Shown in pieces: positions 1 to 11,900 of a DNA stretch of 64,000 nucleotides. Below the pieces are notes generated by a model, which was not told where the DNA came from, did not search any database, and saw only the letters and a program-made list of their open reading frames with translations. Position 1 is the stretch's first letter, and every line of letters begins with the position of its first letter. The translations under genes and the position numbers were made by a program. The stretch is from NCBI RefSeq assembly GCF_036669915.1, contig NC_089312.1, positions 1,546,801 through 1,610,800 of the forward strand, given 5' to 3'. Source of the DNA: Pocillopora verrucosa. Its lineage: Eukaryota; Cnidaria; Anthozoa; Scleractinia; Pocilloporidae.

Positions 1-354
1 TGTAAGCAGCATCCTCGACGAGGCAGCATTTAAAGTTTATCTATACACTACTGAATTCTTTCATCTATCAAATTGAATGTTCTTTTTTTGCAATATCCGA
101 GAAATCGAATCGAATCGCGTAATTTTAAACATGGGGGTCAGTGAACAAGCAACACGTCTTAACTTGATTTAGAAACTGACTTTAAAAGATATTACATCCG
201 TTAAAGTACTTGACCTTGAGCTAAATCAATAGATGGGATGGTGAGACAAGCCAGAACACATAAACTGAAAAACGCAAAATTAAGACCGTTTTTGTGCATC
301 CTTTCAACCTAAATCTCTTGCTACTGGTAGATTCAAATTGACAAGCGAACTTAC

Positions 355-650
355 GTCCGCGATGATGAAAAGTTGCTCATTGGAAACGAGCTCATAATGA
401 TATTTATTTTCCCCTAGTCGTTTAGAAATCATTTCAATCTTTAAAATGTTTTCAGTGTGCAAATTGTTGTTGGATGAGACTTGTTTTAAATTTTCAAGCA
501 AACTGCTTGTTCGTTGCGCAAGTAAATTATGTGGTGGCTTAAAGACTCCGGGAATGTGATTCGACCAGCATCAGAAATATGAATTTAAACTGCTCGAAAT
601 CACTTCTCGTTCTGTCCGTGACAATTTCTCGAAACTCACGATGTCTTCCA
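355..650 (-). pseudogene. broken exon copy 1 of an unrecognised gene
   Basis: Minus-strand reading gives SFEKLSRTEREVISSSLNSY followed by F and an in-frame TGA, then continues in frame through CWSNHIPGVFKPPHNLL... to LFIIAD and a GTAAGT donor at 354-349. The second copy (22577-22872) has GGA at the TGA site. The protein family was not recognised. A 47-bp deletion near 652 removes sequence kept in the other copy. Confidence 0.5.
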
Positions 651-1585
651 AATATCTATAGTAGTTTTGAGTTTATTTAAGCCACAATGCAGCCGAAAAA
701 GAAGCAAATGCGATTTAGATATAACTAAACGCTTTGGCACCCATTAAAGAGACATAAATTCATGTTTATTGAACGCCTCACATTTTAAAGTCAAAGGCTA
801 TACCTATAAAATATACAACGACGATAGAAAAGGTGATGAAAGCGCATGAATACCTTCAGTAACTATAACCTTCAAAGGTTACTAGTGTAGCAGAGAAGAC
901 AATCCGAACGCACAATATATATCACGGTTTAATCAAATGAAGTACGTAATCAAAATTACAAACGAAATAAGAAGATCGGTGTGAAATCGCAAATGAGGAG
1001 GGCGAAGTAAGATTGAAGATAGCGTAGTTATGATTGATAGTAACGTTGTAGCTGAATTTGTGTGGTTCGAACTAAAAGAAAATGCACGAGAAACTAAACT
1101 AAGAAAATATCCCTGACAAATGTAACACCTGCCTAATTAACAATGAAGCGATTATAAAGAGAACTGAAAGCGAGAAATAAATCGATGTACGTTAAAAAAA
1201 AAGAAAAGGAAATATCTTAAATGAGAAATAAAGAAAAACTTACTTTGGTTTAGCTCCTAATGATTGTAGATGAATCGCCGATAGCGGATCGTACATGAAT
1301 GGCAGACAAAATTGGTGGCGTCGACAGCAACTTATAGCGATGAAATCTGGTACATGTGCTTAAATGAAACTGATTGAAATAAAAACTTATTAAGTAATAA
1401 TCATTAACCAACGAAGAAATAATAGACCGGAACAAACATGACGCGTTTCGAAACTAACAGGAACGAGCCTATCCCTAACACTTTGCATACCAAAATAAGC
1501 TCCCCTTTGCATACCTAATAAAAAAGCTACGAGGGATCAGTTTAAGATTACCATAACATCTAAACAAGGTTTCGATAATGTGGTT

Positions 1586-1861
1586 ACTGTATTTCCTCGA
1601 ATAAGCTCCTGGGAGCTTATTCAAAATTTTGGCTTAAGGGAGAGGCGCTTCATGGAAGGAAGGCGCTTAGTCGAGGGGAGGGAGACGCTTATCATTCCCC
1701 TGTACTGATTTCAATCTAGTTGAGGCTTAACAAGGTTTTATGCAAAGCGGCAACAGAGACAGGTTTTCCTTCCATTCCTACTATTTAAGAAAGTCAGGGA
1801 GGAGGTGTCTAGGAGTCGGTGCATTTTCTAGGGTGGGTGCTTATTTCCAAGGAAATACAGT
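1586..1861. mobile_element. 276-bp MITE with terminal inverted repeats (copy in left duplication)
   Basis: Begins CTGTATTTCCTCGAATAAGC and ends GCTTATTTCCAAGGAAATACAG, imperfect inverted repeats of about 22 bp. No coding capacity and no clear target-site duplication. Confidence 0.65.
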
Positions 1862-2745
1862 CCCGGTATTGCCTTTTCTTTATATTTTCTAAAAACGGCT
1901 CTTGGAAATCATAACCACTGCCGCTGAGGCCATCTTCAAATTACTGTTAACGTGTGTTTTGTATCATGTAGAACAATGCAATGCAAATTCATGGAAAAAA
2001 CGCGCCTCATATGATGAGTTGACAAGTTAATGAGATACCTAGAGGTAAACCATCAGTTGTGACCCTGAAAGTGGATATAAAATTCCAGGTTTAAAGGTTG
2101 CTTGTTCTAGAAACAGGCTATTGAAATCTTTTAGAGGAATCGACGAAACTGTGTAACCCAATGAGCTATTTAAGAGCTAATGTCAACATGCATCAGACAA
2201 ACAGCGGCAAGTCTCCAAAATTCGCTTTCTCTCCTACTTTCATATTTTGTAGCCCAATATGTCCTAATAATTGTGGTGTAGTTTTTTGGTCAAAATATAT
2301 TTCGTTTTTCGAGAATTGATTTTTTTCGTTCGACCGCTTAAATATGCAAATTTTCATCGTGAATATAGCCTGAGTTGTGTGACCTCGTGTAACGAATTTA
2401 CTTGACCTCTGATATTCCTGTCAACATAATCCTTTGTTTTATCATCTAAACTTACCACTACAGCACTCTTACCTTAATTATTTATGATTTTATAAGACCA
2501 GTAAGCTGTTTCGGTTATCAGATTACGCTTGGGTATTACTTTCTAAAATATTACTCTCAGTTACTGTAACCTGACTAACGTTTCAACCGAGAATCTCTAT
2601 CGTCACTGTTATTTTTCTTATCATGCCAAAAGCACGCCGCTCTTCGTATACTATGGCTTTCAGGATAAAAGTTCTCGCGGAGGCTAAAGCTGTAGAAAAC
2701 AGCTCGGAGGTCGCTTGAGATTATGGACTTAGCGAGTCCATGGTG

Positions 2746-2930
2746 CTCGTCCCCTCGTCCCCTCGTCCCCTCGTCCCCTCGTCCCCTCGTCCCCTCGTCC
2801 CCTCGTCCCCTCGTCCCCTCGTCCCCTCGTCCCCTCGTCCCCTCGTCCCCTCGTCCCCTCGTCCCCTCGTCCCCTCGTCCCCTCGTCCCCTCGTCCCCTC
2901 GTCCCCTCGTCCCCTCGTCCCCTCGTCCCC
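2746..2930. repeat. octamer satellite (TCGTCCCC)n, about 23 copies
   Basis: Nearly perfect 8-bp tandem array; the minus strand reads (GGGGACGA)n, a run of regularly spaced GGGG blocks. Long open frames over it in several frames are repeat artefacts. Downstream it decays into related pyrimidine-rich units to about 2985. Confidence 0.95.
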
Positions 2931-3033
2931 GCTTCCCCGCGTTCCCACGTTCCTTCCTCCTTTCGTCCCTCCGTTCCTTCGTTTGTTCGTTTGCATTAAT
3001 CACCTACATGTTTTTTCTGTCAATCATTATCAG

Positions 3034-3312
3034 AGCGATACCGAAGTAACAATTGTGTGGGCTTTCCGCGGAACGGATGCAAACGTTGACCTGTCAAAAC
3101 ACACAGTTGCCGGAGTATTAAGTGGCAAACATAACATGATAAAGGAAGCGATGGCAGCAAAGACTGGAACTTCACCCACAAAACCGAACGCCAGTCATGC
3201 AATTTTCCCGTCTATTGCTATTTTCCTTGCCGGCATGAGTGCCTTTTTTTCTTGCATTTTAACCTCCATGATAATCTTTAAACGTAAACATAAACATAGA
3301 ATTATTTCATAG
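3034..3312 (+). CDS. candidate last exon of an unrecognised gene with a C-terminal membrane helix
   Basis: After a pyrimidine-rich stretch and acceptor ATTATCAG|AGC, an open frame of 92 residues reads SDTEVTIVWAFRGTD..., followed by a possible N-glycosylation site, a 22-residue hydrophobic segment (IFPSIAIFLAGMSAFFSCIL...), a basic tail (KRKHKHR) and a stop. The layout fits the end of a single-pass membrane protein. VTIVWAFRG is faintly DOMON-like, but this is not enough to name it. No upstream exon was found, so it may be a gene fragment. Confidence 0.4.
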   Translation, partial: SDTEVTIVWAFRGTDANVDLSKHTVAGVLSGKHNMIKEAMAAKTGTSPTKPNASHAIFPSIAIFLAGMSAFFSCILTSMIIFKRKHKHRIIS

Positions 3313-5282
3313 TAATCTTGAAACCAAACTGCATTAGTTTTACCTTAGTGCTTTCCCCGTGCAATCGGTCTGTAAAACTCACAAAAACTTCTAAAACATC
3401 GCGATGTAGTCACTGCCTTTTCTTTCACTTGCGGGTTTCAAAATTTGCCTAACATGCTTTTTTTATAGCTGTAATGTTTTTTTGTTCACCTTGTGATTAC
3501 TTTGGCTTTTGTTGTGTGACTCTATGTGCCTCGTTCGCGTCAGCTGAGTGGGAAAAGTTAGAGGTTGCTACGCATATTTCTTTTTCTTGCCGAAGAAAAA
3601 CGGGAACAGTTTTATAGCATAAAAAATAAACCTAAATACTCGAAAATAATGGGTTTTAAAACAACGTAATCACATGCTAGATGAAAAGTAGTTAATTGTC
3701 AGAGGAGATAGGGAAATGCAATTCTAAATGTGACTAATTCAAAACCGCGTTACCCGGAAGTAAAACCTTTGCCTCAGGAGTTGAAAGTTACTGAAATTAA
3801 CGAAAAATAGCCGAACAGAGAGAGTAATGGCTGGGTTCATCATATTTTTGTTTACCTTACCGAGTACTGCCCTCTTGGTAAGGAGAGATCGCATTGAAGG
3901 GATTGATGTGATTTACTCCAACATAAGTGTTACTTTATCCCTCGCTTAAAGCGTTTGGTACTTCAATATATCCGCTTCTGCTTTTGTATTAAAGCTTTTT
4001 TTGTCTCTTACTTGGTTTTGGTTTTTACCAGTCTTTTTATCTTGTCTATATTTAGTATATACTTAAATAATAGATAGCGTTGAAGGCACGCTCTGATCGG
4101 CTACTCAAATTCCGAATGTCCTTTGCTATTCACTTCCGAGTAACGCACGCGGAATTTGCGTCGGAAAAGTTTGTAATCATTGCAGGATACAAGAGTTAGA
4201 ATCATCTTTTTGCGTTATGTTACATCACTGTTTTCGCGGCTTGGTGAATAGTATTTAAATATAAAGCCATATCTGATAGTCAAAGATACTTTCTTCTCAT
4301 AAGCAAGGACATTATATTATGGTGATTTACAATTTTAGAGGGATCGTGTCATATTTCTTGGGCTGCTTTAGGGCTCTCTAAAATTTCGCCTGTATTTACT
4401 TTTCACATCACGTCACGCCTAAAAGACATCCCATCCGAACTTTTATGAACTTACGCCCATAAATTCAAGTCCAAAATCAATTTGTAGTACGACTTCGAAT
4501 TCGAAAAAGGTTTGTATATTCGCGTCAGTCTTGCTTGCTCTTTCATACTGAGCGTGGAGGGACCTAGCGGACGTACTCAACATCAGTAGAAAGGATTTAG
4601 GAAGGGTGAAAACTGAGACACATCAGAAGTAACTATCACAGGAAGGTAAAACACATATGAAACCACATAAATACTGTCATTACTACCATAACACTGTTAC
4701 AGGGACAAGCAAGAAGGAAGGCGAACGCACATTGGTGTTCATTTCATACGCAGTAGGGAGAGACCGCTGAGATAATTGAAAAAAGATAGAAAGCTGTTAT
4801 CAACTTTAAAAAAGGCTTTGTGCCACTTTGCTATATCTTGTGTTTTATTTACCATTAAAACAGAAGCATTGTTCTTGAGAACGTTGTGCAAATCATTATT
4901 TTTAATGTTTACAAAATTTATAATAAGGAAACAGTGAAATAAAAGCTTACATAATGAGGTTGTGATTTCCAAAGCGTACCAGATTTTTGATCAACATAAG
5001 GATGTTCAGCCTCAGGAAAAAAATCAAATACGTTAAGTTCTCTTTGTTTCTAACTTAAAATTTACTCAAGAAATTGGAACCCAAAATTTAGAATTAAGTC
5101 AAAAGTATTTGCGATTCAAAGAAAATGTTGTCCCTTCCTACTTGCAGACAGCTTCTGATTTTTAACTCTTAATCTATGTTTTACTCATTCAGAAGTGATA
5201 TTTCTCTTCTACATAGTATAATGATGTATCTGGTTTCAGCGCATAGAGATAGTGAAAACTCGCAAAATATTTTCAGAGTTTT
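3313..5282. other. intergenic stretch without recognisable gene
   Basis: AT-rich single-copy-looking sequence. Short open frames here (for example minus 4739-4972) have no domain, splice or codon signal. A minus-strand AATAAA at 4849-4844 could serve the 3' end of the SRCR exon upstream of it. Confidence 0.5.
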
Positions 5283-5942
5283 CTAAGTGTTACATATTAC
5301 GCTGGCATCCTCACCATGACTACAATTTTCGATTCCCCAGCCTGCATGTACACAGTCTACTAGCGAAGCTTCTCCTCCATGACAGTTTACGTCATCCATC
5401 CAGATGGGGTCAGATCCCTCACCGTATCGCGCGCTATGAGGGGCTGATGATGCACTGGGAAACCCAAGCTCACGGCACACCACATTAGCATCATTCATAT
5501 CCCATCCATCATCACACACTGTGCCCCACTGCCCGTTGTGATAAACCTCTACGCGGCCATAGTTAGCGCTACCATTCACCAAACGGATTGACAAACACTC
5601 CATACTGGCGTCCCTACTGTGTGTACAATCATGGTCTCCCCATCCACGATGTCTACAGTCATATACATGAGACTCACTGCCTGAGCATGCCAGGTCGTCC
5701 ATCCAAATTGGACCAGTACCTTGGCCGTGGGTGGCGCCACTGTAGGCTCGCTTCGCTCGTGCGTAGCCAAGCTGCCTACACACTACGTTAGCATCGCTGA
5801 TATCCCACGCATCGTCACAGATTGTCCCCCACTGCCCGTCATAGTAGACTTCAACCCTTCCAACGGCAGTGTTTCCACTGATACGTAAGGATCCAGCGGT
5901 AAGAACTAATAACAGAAGTGAAAGAAAAAGTACAAAGTTCAT
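5283..5942 (-). CDS. two SRCR domains, probable last exon of the mosaic lectin (alternatively a separate secreted protein)
   Basis: This exon encodes two group-A-like SRCR domains with six cysteines each (GRVEVYYDGQWGTICDDAWD...; GRVEVYHNGQWGTVCDDGWD...), then stops. Two readings fit. (a) Terminal exon 5283-5905, entered at ATTAG|TTCTTACC behind a pyrimidine-rich tract; its phase 1 matches the CUB donor. (b) A separate intronless 219-aa gene starting at ATG 5942, because the same tract also translates as a good signal peptide (MNFVLFLSLLLLVLTAG). Reading (a) is preferred since phase and gene context agree, but both could be used. SRCR domains bind microbial surfaces and proteins in many animal receptors. 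Encoding both domains in one exon is unusual for group A. Confidence 0.85.
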   Translation of the reverse strand: MNFVLFLSLLLLVLTAGSLRISGNTAVGRVEVYYDGQWGTICDDAWDISDANVVCRQLGYARAKRAYSGATHGQGTGPIWMDDLACSGSESHVYDCRHRGWGDHDCTHSRDASMECLSIRLVNGSANYGRVEVYHNGQWGTVCDDGWDMNDANVVCRELGFPSASSAPHSARYGEGSDPIWMDDVNCHGGEASLVDCVHAGWGIENCSHGEDASVICNT

Positions 5943-8900
5943 AAATTACTTAAGGTAACTGACGTTGTTCTTCTATAAAATGAAGTAACCGTTTATTGGA
6001 TGACTTTTAGATGTAGGTAAATTCAGCTCTACAGCCTAGAGCCACCTTTCATTATAAAAATCAGTAGGTGGTTCTGAATAGTTAATGGTGTGACTAACCT
6101 TTTTTCTTAACTTTTTTTCCCTAAAAAAACTATTAGCACTCACAGAACTTGTTTATCGAGTAACACGCACATAAGGCTTAAAACTAAGGGTGTTTCTGAG
6201 AGTAAATCGTGTTGCTATGATAGCATCATACGTCAAAGCCTCGTCTCAAAGTGGTGAAACATACCTGAACATTTAATTGAAAAATAATTGTGCTACGATC
6301 CATCAAAGACCTACTGTTTGAAAAGCTTGTTCCAGGCGTTCAGGTGGTAAAACTACGATGATAAACGGCGTGACAATAGCGTAGGAGTGAAAATCGACGG
6401 AGGTTTAGGTCGGGTTACGCGACCTGACCCAAACCCCCTCGTATTTTTCACGCCGTTTACTATTGCTCTTAATTTTACCAACTGAACGCCTGGGACGGGC
6501 TAATTTTTTTATTATAATCTTGAACCACCTTGTGTTAAGGTTTACCTCGATATGCTGCTACAAAACCGTCGTACGTATTTGCGCCATCAGACGAAAACTT
6601 TACGTAAAGATTAATAGAAGAACTCGTGATGGGTGGCGGGAGAGAAGATCCACTCATTTTTCTAATCAGAGGCGACGACAGCGACCCACCATCGTACACA
6701 GACACGAAATCTGCAGACGATTCAGTACGAAAACTGAAGAAGACAAGTTCTATTACTGCATTGGAAGAAAAATTCCATCGACAATCCATATTGTTGCTAT
6801 ATTGCGAGCCAGCTTGAGTTATTCTGATGTATCCAGATGTACTTGTTGAGGTTGATAACACGCAAGAGCTTGTTGTTGTCAGGCGTGGAGCTGTCGGAAA
6901 ATGGGAAAATATAAGTAAGACAGGGCTTAAAGAGGTGGAAAAGAAGTCTTATCATGGACCAAGTACGGCCTCGCAAGCGCCATTACAAAAAAGCATGATG
7001 GTAAAAAATCCCAGCGTGCGTGAGATATGAGGTCTGCAAGCGATCGCTCGAGCTGGGCCGAAAAAAGCCGCGCAGTCCAACGCGAGGTAATACAAAGTAA
7101 CAAACGCAAAAGGCAACAGCCAAATAAAGTAAATTGACTCGGTCAGTTGAGGCCGGATGGGAAAATATTTGGCTCGAGACATGACACACGGGCTGAGCAC
7201 AGCATTTAGCCTTCCCGCTCGGGAGCATGGCATGAGAATGGAACGAGACGAAGGGTGTAGACCTTGAGGTAAAGTATTTCCGTGTCTAGAAATAATAAGT
7301 TACCACAAACCCAAACCATTAAACCTTGAAAGTTCAACTGGAAATAAGCAAAAGAGAAATTCAAGGTAAAGTGTTAATGGCCGAGTGATTTATCACCTTA
7401 GTTTGCTTCTATATACTTCGAGAAATTTTAGCATATTCTTCGGTCAAGGTGATTAAGATATGACTGTCACAAGTTATAATCTTCGGAGTTAAACGAACTT
7501 AGGTCTTTGAGAAATGGTTTTAATTTCACACCCAGTAGCCCACAACGAGCGAAACTGAATTACCTGTTAGTCCTTAGAACAGATTAGATATAAACCATGT
7601 GAAGCTCTTGAGAAAAATAAGCTTGAGGCTTCACGCCCTGAGGTGAGAAAGGACGAGCCAACCAACTACCACTATTGCGGATAATTTTACCTTCACATTT
7701 CGCCTTTCCATCCTCTACGTATCCTGGCAAACAGGTGCAGTTGTACGAACCAGGAACATTCACACATTGGCTTTGAGCATGACATGAATATGAACCAGAG
7801 CTACACTCGTCAACGTCTGTTCAACAAAAGATTTGAATTTGATGTCATAACACTACGCGCTGCCTATTTACAATACAGGAAAAACATTTGGTTTAACTCT
7901 AAAATCAAAGGGAAGAACATATAGCCAAATGAAGATTTTAGATATATGAAAATTCATATATTTGCATTGCGGTGGAGAGATGAAATTAAGAGATCCTCGC
8001 AGCTAAGAACACTACTGAAACGAGTAGTTGTAAATAGGACCTGAAAAAAATTCAGGCCCGTACGGGATTTGAACCCATGACCTCTGCGATACCGGTGCAG
8101 CGCTCTATCAATTGAGCTAACAAGCCAACTGGGAGCTGGTCAATGAATTGGGTCCAAATAAACATCCAAGTGAATGAAGATTTTAGATATATGAAAATTC
8201 ATATATTTGCATTGCGGTGGAGAGATGAAATTAAGAGATCCTCGCAGCTAAGAACACTACTGAAACGAGTAGTTGTAAATAGGACCTGAAAAAAAAAATT
8301 CAGGCCCGTACGGGATTTGAACCCATGACCTTTGCGATACCGGCGCAGCGCTCTACCAATTGAGCTAACAAGCCAACTGGGAGCTGGACAACGAATTGGG
8401 TCAAAATAAACATCCAAGTGAATGAAGATTTTAGATATATGAAAATTCATATATTTGCACTGCGGTGGAGAGATGAAATTAAGAGATCCTCGCAGCTAAG
8501 AACACTACTGAAACGAGTAGTTGTAAATAGGACCTGAAAAAAATTCAGGCCCGTACGGGATTTGAACCCAGGTCTTCAGGTTTTCAGGTCCTATTTACAA
8601 CTACTCGTTTCAGTAGTGTTCTTAGCTGCGAGGATCTCTTAATTTCATATAGCCAAATGTTTCCTTGCAAACATGAAAGGCTGAAATGATAGATAAAAGA
8701 GCTAGATGAGAATAGTTACACTTGTTATTTCATCTACTTATCAAACTACAAGGTCTATAAATCACTTTAATTTCACTAAAATTGATTACTTGACGGAGGA
8801 AAACAACCAGTCTCTTTATGCTAGCTAATACACGACAAAACCTGGCTGAGTTCATAGCGAAAATACTAGATATAAAACACTATTTTAGACGTTGGCTATC

Positions 8901-11900
8901 TATTAGTTACATCACTTATAAACCTGCGCAACTTCTTCCGTTAAGGCGAAATCCAGCTGGACATTGGCAAGAGTACGAACCAAGACTATTCACACAAGTG
9001 GCGTTGACCGGGCATTCATGAGCAAATTCCTTGCATTCATTGAAGTCTACGAAGAAAAATGTAAACAGAATCTTTGTGTTTTTGGTATCACTTCTCAGCT
9101 GATATTTAGCATCATTTAACAAAGCTGTGTATTTAGGTTGCTAACGAAAGAACGTAAAGGAGAGAACTGTTACTGTTCGGGGAAGGGCTGTAATTTCTCG
9201 GTCAAAATGTCAGAAAGATTTTTAAGAATTCCATCAGAGTACTATAATCAAACTATGTTTAGCAACTACAGGATGTTTTGAAAAAATAATATTCCTTATT
9301 ATAATCCATAAAATATATTTGTTAGCGCGTAACAAACACATTAATCCCCATTGGGCTTAAAAACATATCTGATTTTTTATACTTAGATGTAAATTTGAAA
9401 TAAAACCAAAAAAGGATGGGTAATGTAGGTACGAATCGGGTGCGCCTCGAAGTTAAGTTTTCCATGCAAAAAGACTATTCAATTTTGTTTTGGTAAAAGT
9501 CGGTCAAAATTAGTGTACAAAGAAAAAAAACAAACAAATAGGGGTTTAGCAAAGATTTGACATCACATGAAAGTTATTTCAAATAGCACTCTTTTTTGAA
9601 GGTCAGAATATTGGAATTACATTCCGAGCTTCTATATTTCAATTTTTTTCCTTGAAGAGTATTGAAGAGCATGCCCCTGGACTACCCTAGGGGGAAAGAG
9701 ATCGTAAGGCCCCTTCTCCGGGAACAGCCGCCTATTACACCATCGGAAGCCGCGTATGGGAAAAGGTATTGAAACCCGTGCGTTATAAAATCCAGGAAAG
9801 TATACGTGTTCCTCTTTCTTTCAAGTAAAAACAATTTTACCATCATCCGGAAGACCTACCTTTCTTGCAAGTGAATTTATGACAGTCTGTGCAATTGACA
9901 TCGTTCCATTTATACTTATGATTTGCAAGGAAACCAAGAGTATGGACGCAGTCCTCATCATGAAAATTGTTTGGTTGATGGCTCGCCCAGTAATGGAAAT
10001 CAAACTGTGATCCATCACTCCACACGAATGTACCTTCAGTGTTCCTGTCAGAAAGGCCGAGCCAAGAGTGGTCGCCACCATGGAGACTCTGTATGTATAC
10101 ATTTTCTTCCTGACTGTGTATGCTGGGAAGATTAGCCCCAAGAGTGGCGCATGTTGCCTGGCTGCCACCCCAGGAATCACAGGAAGAAATTCGTCTGTAG
10201 CAGTACCCCTTATAGTAGGCCCATCTTTCCTGACATATGTCTTTTGAGGAAAGGTTAAACGCATTTATTTCAATCACATTTTCTATAAGAAAACATTATG
10301 ATGCACATACTTTTGTTACAGCATGCATGACGAGCTTTGCTCAAGAAAAGAATTCACACCAGGGATGCGTAAAATGATCCATAGGCTTGTCAAAGTAAAG
10401 CGAGAGGGCTCAATTAGCAAGTGAAAGCGAGGTGTTTGGCTTCGAGCGTGAAATTAATTGAAGTTAACAATTAAAATGTAAACAGGCGCGAGGATCCGCG
10501 CGGCTTGCGCGTTAGGAGTGCTACGTAAATTTAGGACTCTTTTGCACAATTTTCTCTTTAGAAATAACTACGCATTCATGGCATGAATGGCAATTTTCAT
10601 AACTGCAGAATGATTCAGCGATAAGAACAGCTTAGCTAAGCCGTAGTGTGTCATGGCATTTGAGGATAGCCTGGTTGTAGTGCGTGACATGACTATCAAG
10701 TAACAGTTGTTGTACCCAGCATGTTTTGTCCGTGATCTACAGATCTATTGGTTTGTGACGCAAAGAGCGATTATCTGTTCTGTCACGACAATACCAAAAT
10801 TAAATTGTGTTAGCCAACTTATATTTCACTCTGATCAGACCTTTGACTCTCAGTCGGTGAGCCACTCGGTAAGGACCTTGTTTTCAAGAGAGATTTCGAC
10901 TGCAGTATGTTCTGGAGATACAAGAGTATCATTTAACACTTGAAACGATTGGGTAGATATTTTGATAATACTTTTCTGGCGTCCATACTAAGGAGCTCTT
11001 TCAGTATAAAATATCATTTTAGTAAGTCCCAATCATCAGGTAAGCGCGGGAACTTATCCCGCGAAAATTCTGTGCGAAGGTACGAGTGTATTCGGCGGTA
11101 TCTGCGAAAAGGGGCCATCGTTCTTTCCTTAAGGTAAGGTCTTAACTGTGTATTACTTCGCGAGGAAGAAATTCTACTCGCTGGCCTATCCAATTTGGCT
11201 TTTAGGTAAGGTTGTATGCCTGATAATTTCTGTCTAGAGCTATGTGATGACACGCGATAAATCTCGCTGCTTAATAACCTTTGAGCGGAAAATGATGATG
11301 CCCAAACCATTTAATCAGCAAAGCAAGGTTTACCTTTACTTCTGTGCTTTCGAAGCAAGAGAAGGAATTATTTCTGTGATAGTCAGGTGACAGATGCTTA
11401 AAATCACATGGTGTATTATCCAACTGTTGAAACCTAACATGAGCCAGATGAACTAATTATGGAATGAACCCTGACATCAGAGCTCAAATATTCCTTCCCT
11501 ATAAGATGACGCACTCTTAGCAGGTTAGTGTGTTTTCTTACTAATCGTACTGTACAATTTCGCAGTTTCGAAAGCAGAATCCTAAAGATGCTCTCGTTCT
11601 TTTGTTATTTCTTACCCACTCTCTCGGGTAATCAGTCTTTAGTTCCCTGACTTATCTCCGTGAGGGAAGAACCTTCATTTTTTTATTTTTTTCCCGGTTT
11701 TATCATTCGTATGTGAGTTGTTGTTTTCTGAAGGCAGAACCTTTCCTTTTTTTTTCACCTGGTTCTGTCTCTCTTGGGTAGTCAGTCCTGTTTGGGCTGT
11801 AGTTATCTGAAGGCAGAACCTTTCCCTTTTTTTCACCTGGTTCTGTCTCTCTTGGGTAGTCAGTCCTATTTGGGCTGTTGTTATCTGAAGACAGAACCTT

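Larger units (their letters stand above)
1..2165. repeat. segmental duplication, left copy (direct repeat of 22203-23832)
   Basis: Starting at the window edge (AGCAGCATCCTCGACG), the sequence matches 22203 onward almost base for base to the shared GAATCGACGAAACTGTGTA near 2155. Copy 1 carries about 600 bp (roughly 863-1466) absent from copy 2 and lacks about 47 bp near 652. The match probably continues left of the window. Confidence 0.9.
7932..8645 (-). mobile_element. composite tRNA-derived SINE: tandem units plus an inverted end, with target-site duplication
   Basis: Two full units and one partial unit of about 246 bp (starting 7931, 8176 and 8424) are followed by an inverted piece of the same unit (about 8576-8645). 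Each full unit has a tRNA-related head on the minus strand and a tail with CTACTCGTTTCAGTAGTG. The 14-bp direct repeat CATATAGCCAAATG flanks the whole block at 7918-7931 and 8646-8659. It lies in the intron between the two EGF exons. Confidence 0.85.

Noticed and set aside
2575..3003. long open frames of RGDEGT or SPRPLVP repeats on both strands
   Set aside because: They are translations of the octamer satellite; an 8-bp unit cycles through all frames without stops.
4739..4972. 77-aa minus frame with a hydrophobic N-terminus
   Set aside because: No domain, poor codon character, no splice signals; it lies in the probable 3' flank of the SRCR exon.
8055..8374. two tRNA genes
   Set aside because: They fold as tRNA, but the anticodon loop lacks U33, the stem has a mismatch, and both sit in a repeated SINE unit.
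8199..8450. 83-aa minus frame with SSIGRALRRYRKGHGFKSR
   Set aside because: It is a translation of the tRNA-like SINE head, a frequent false gene call.
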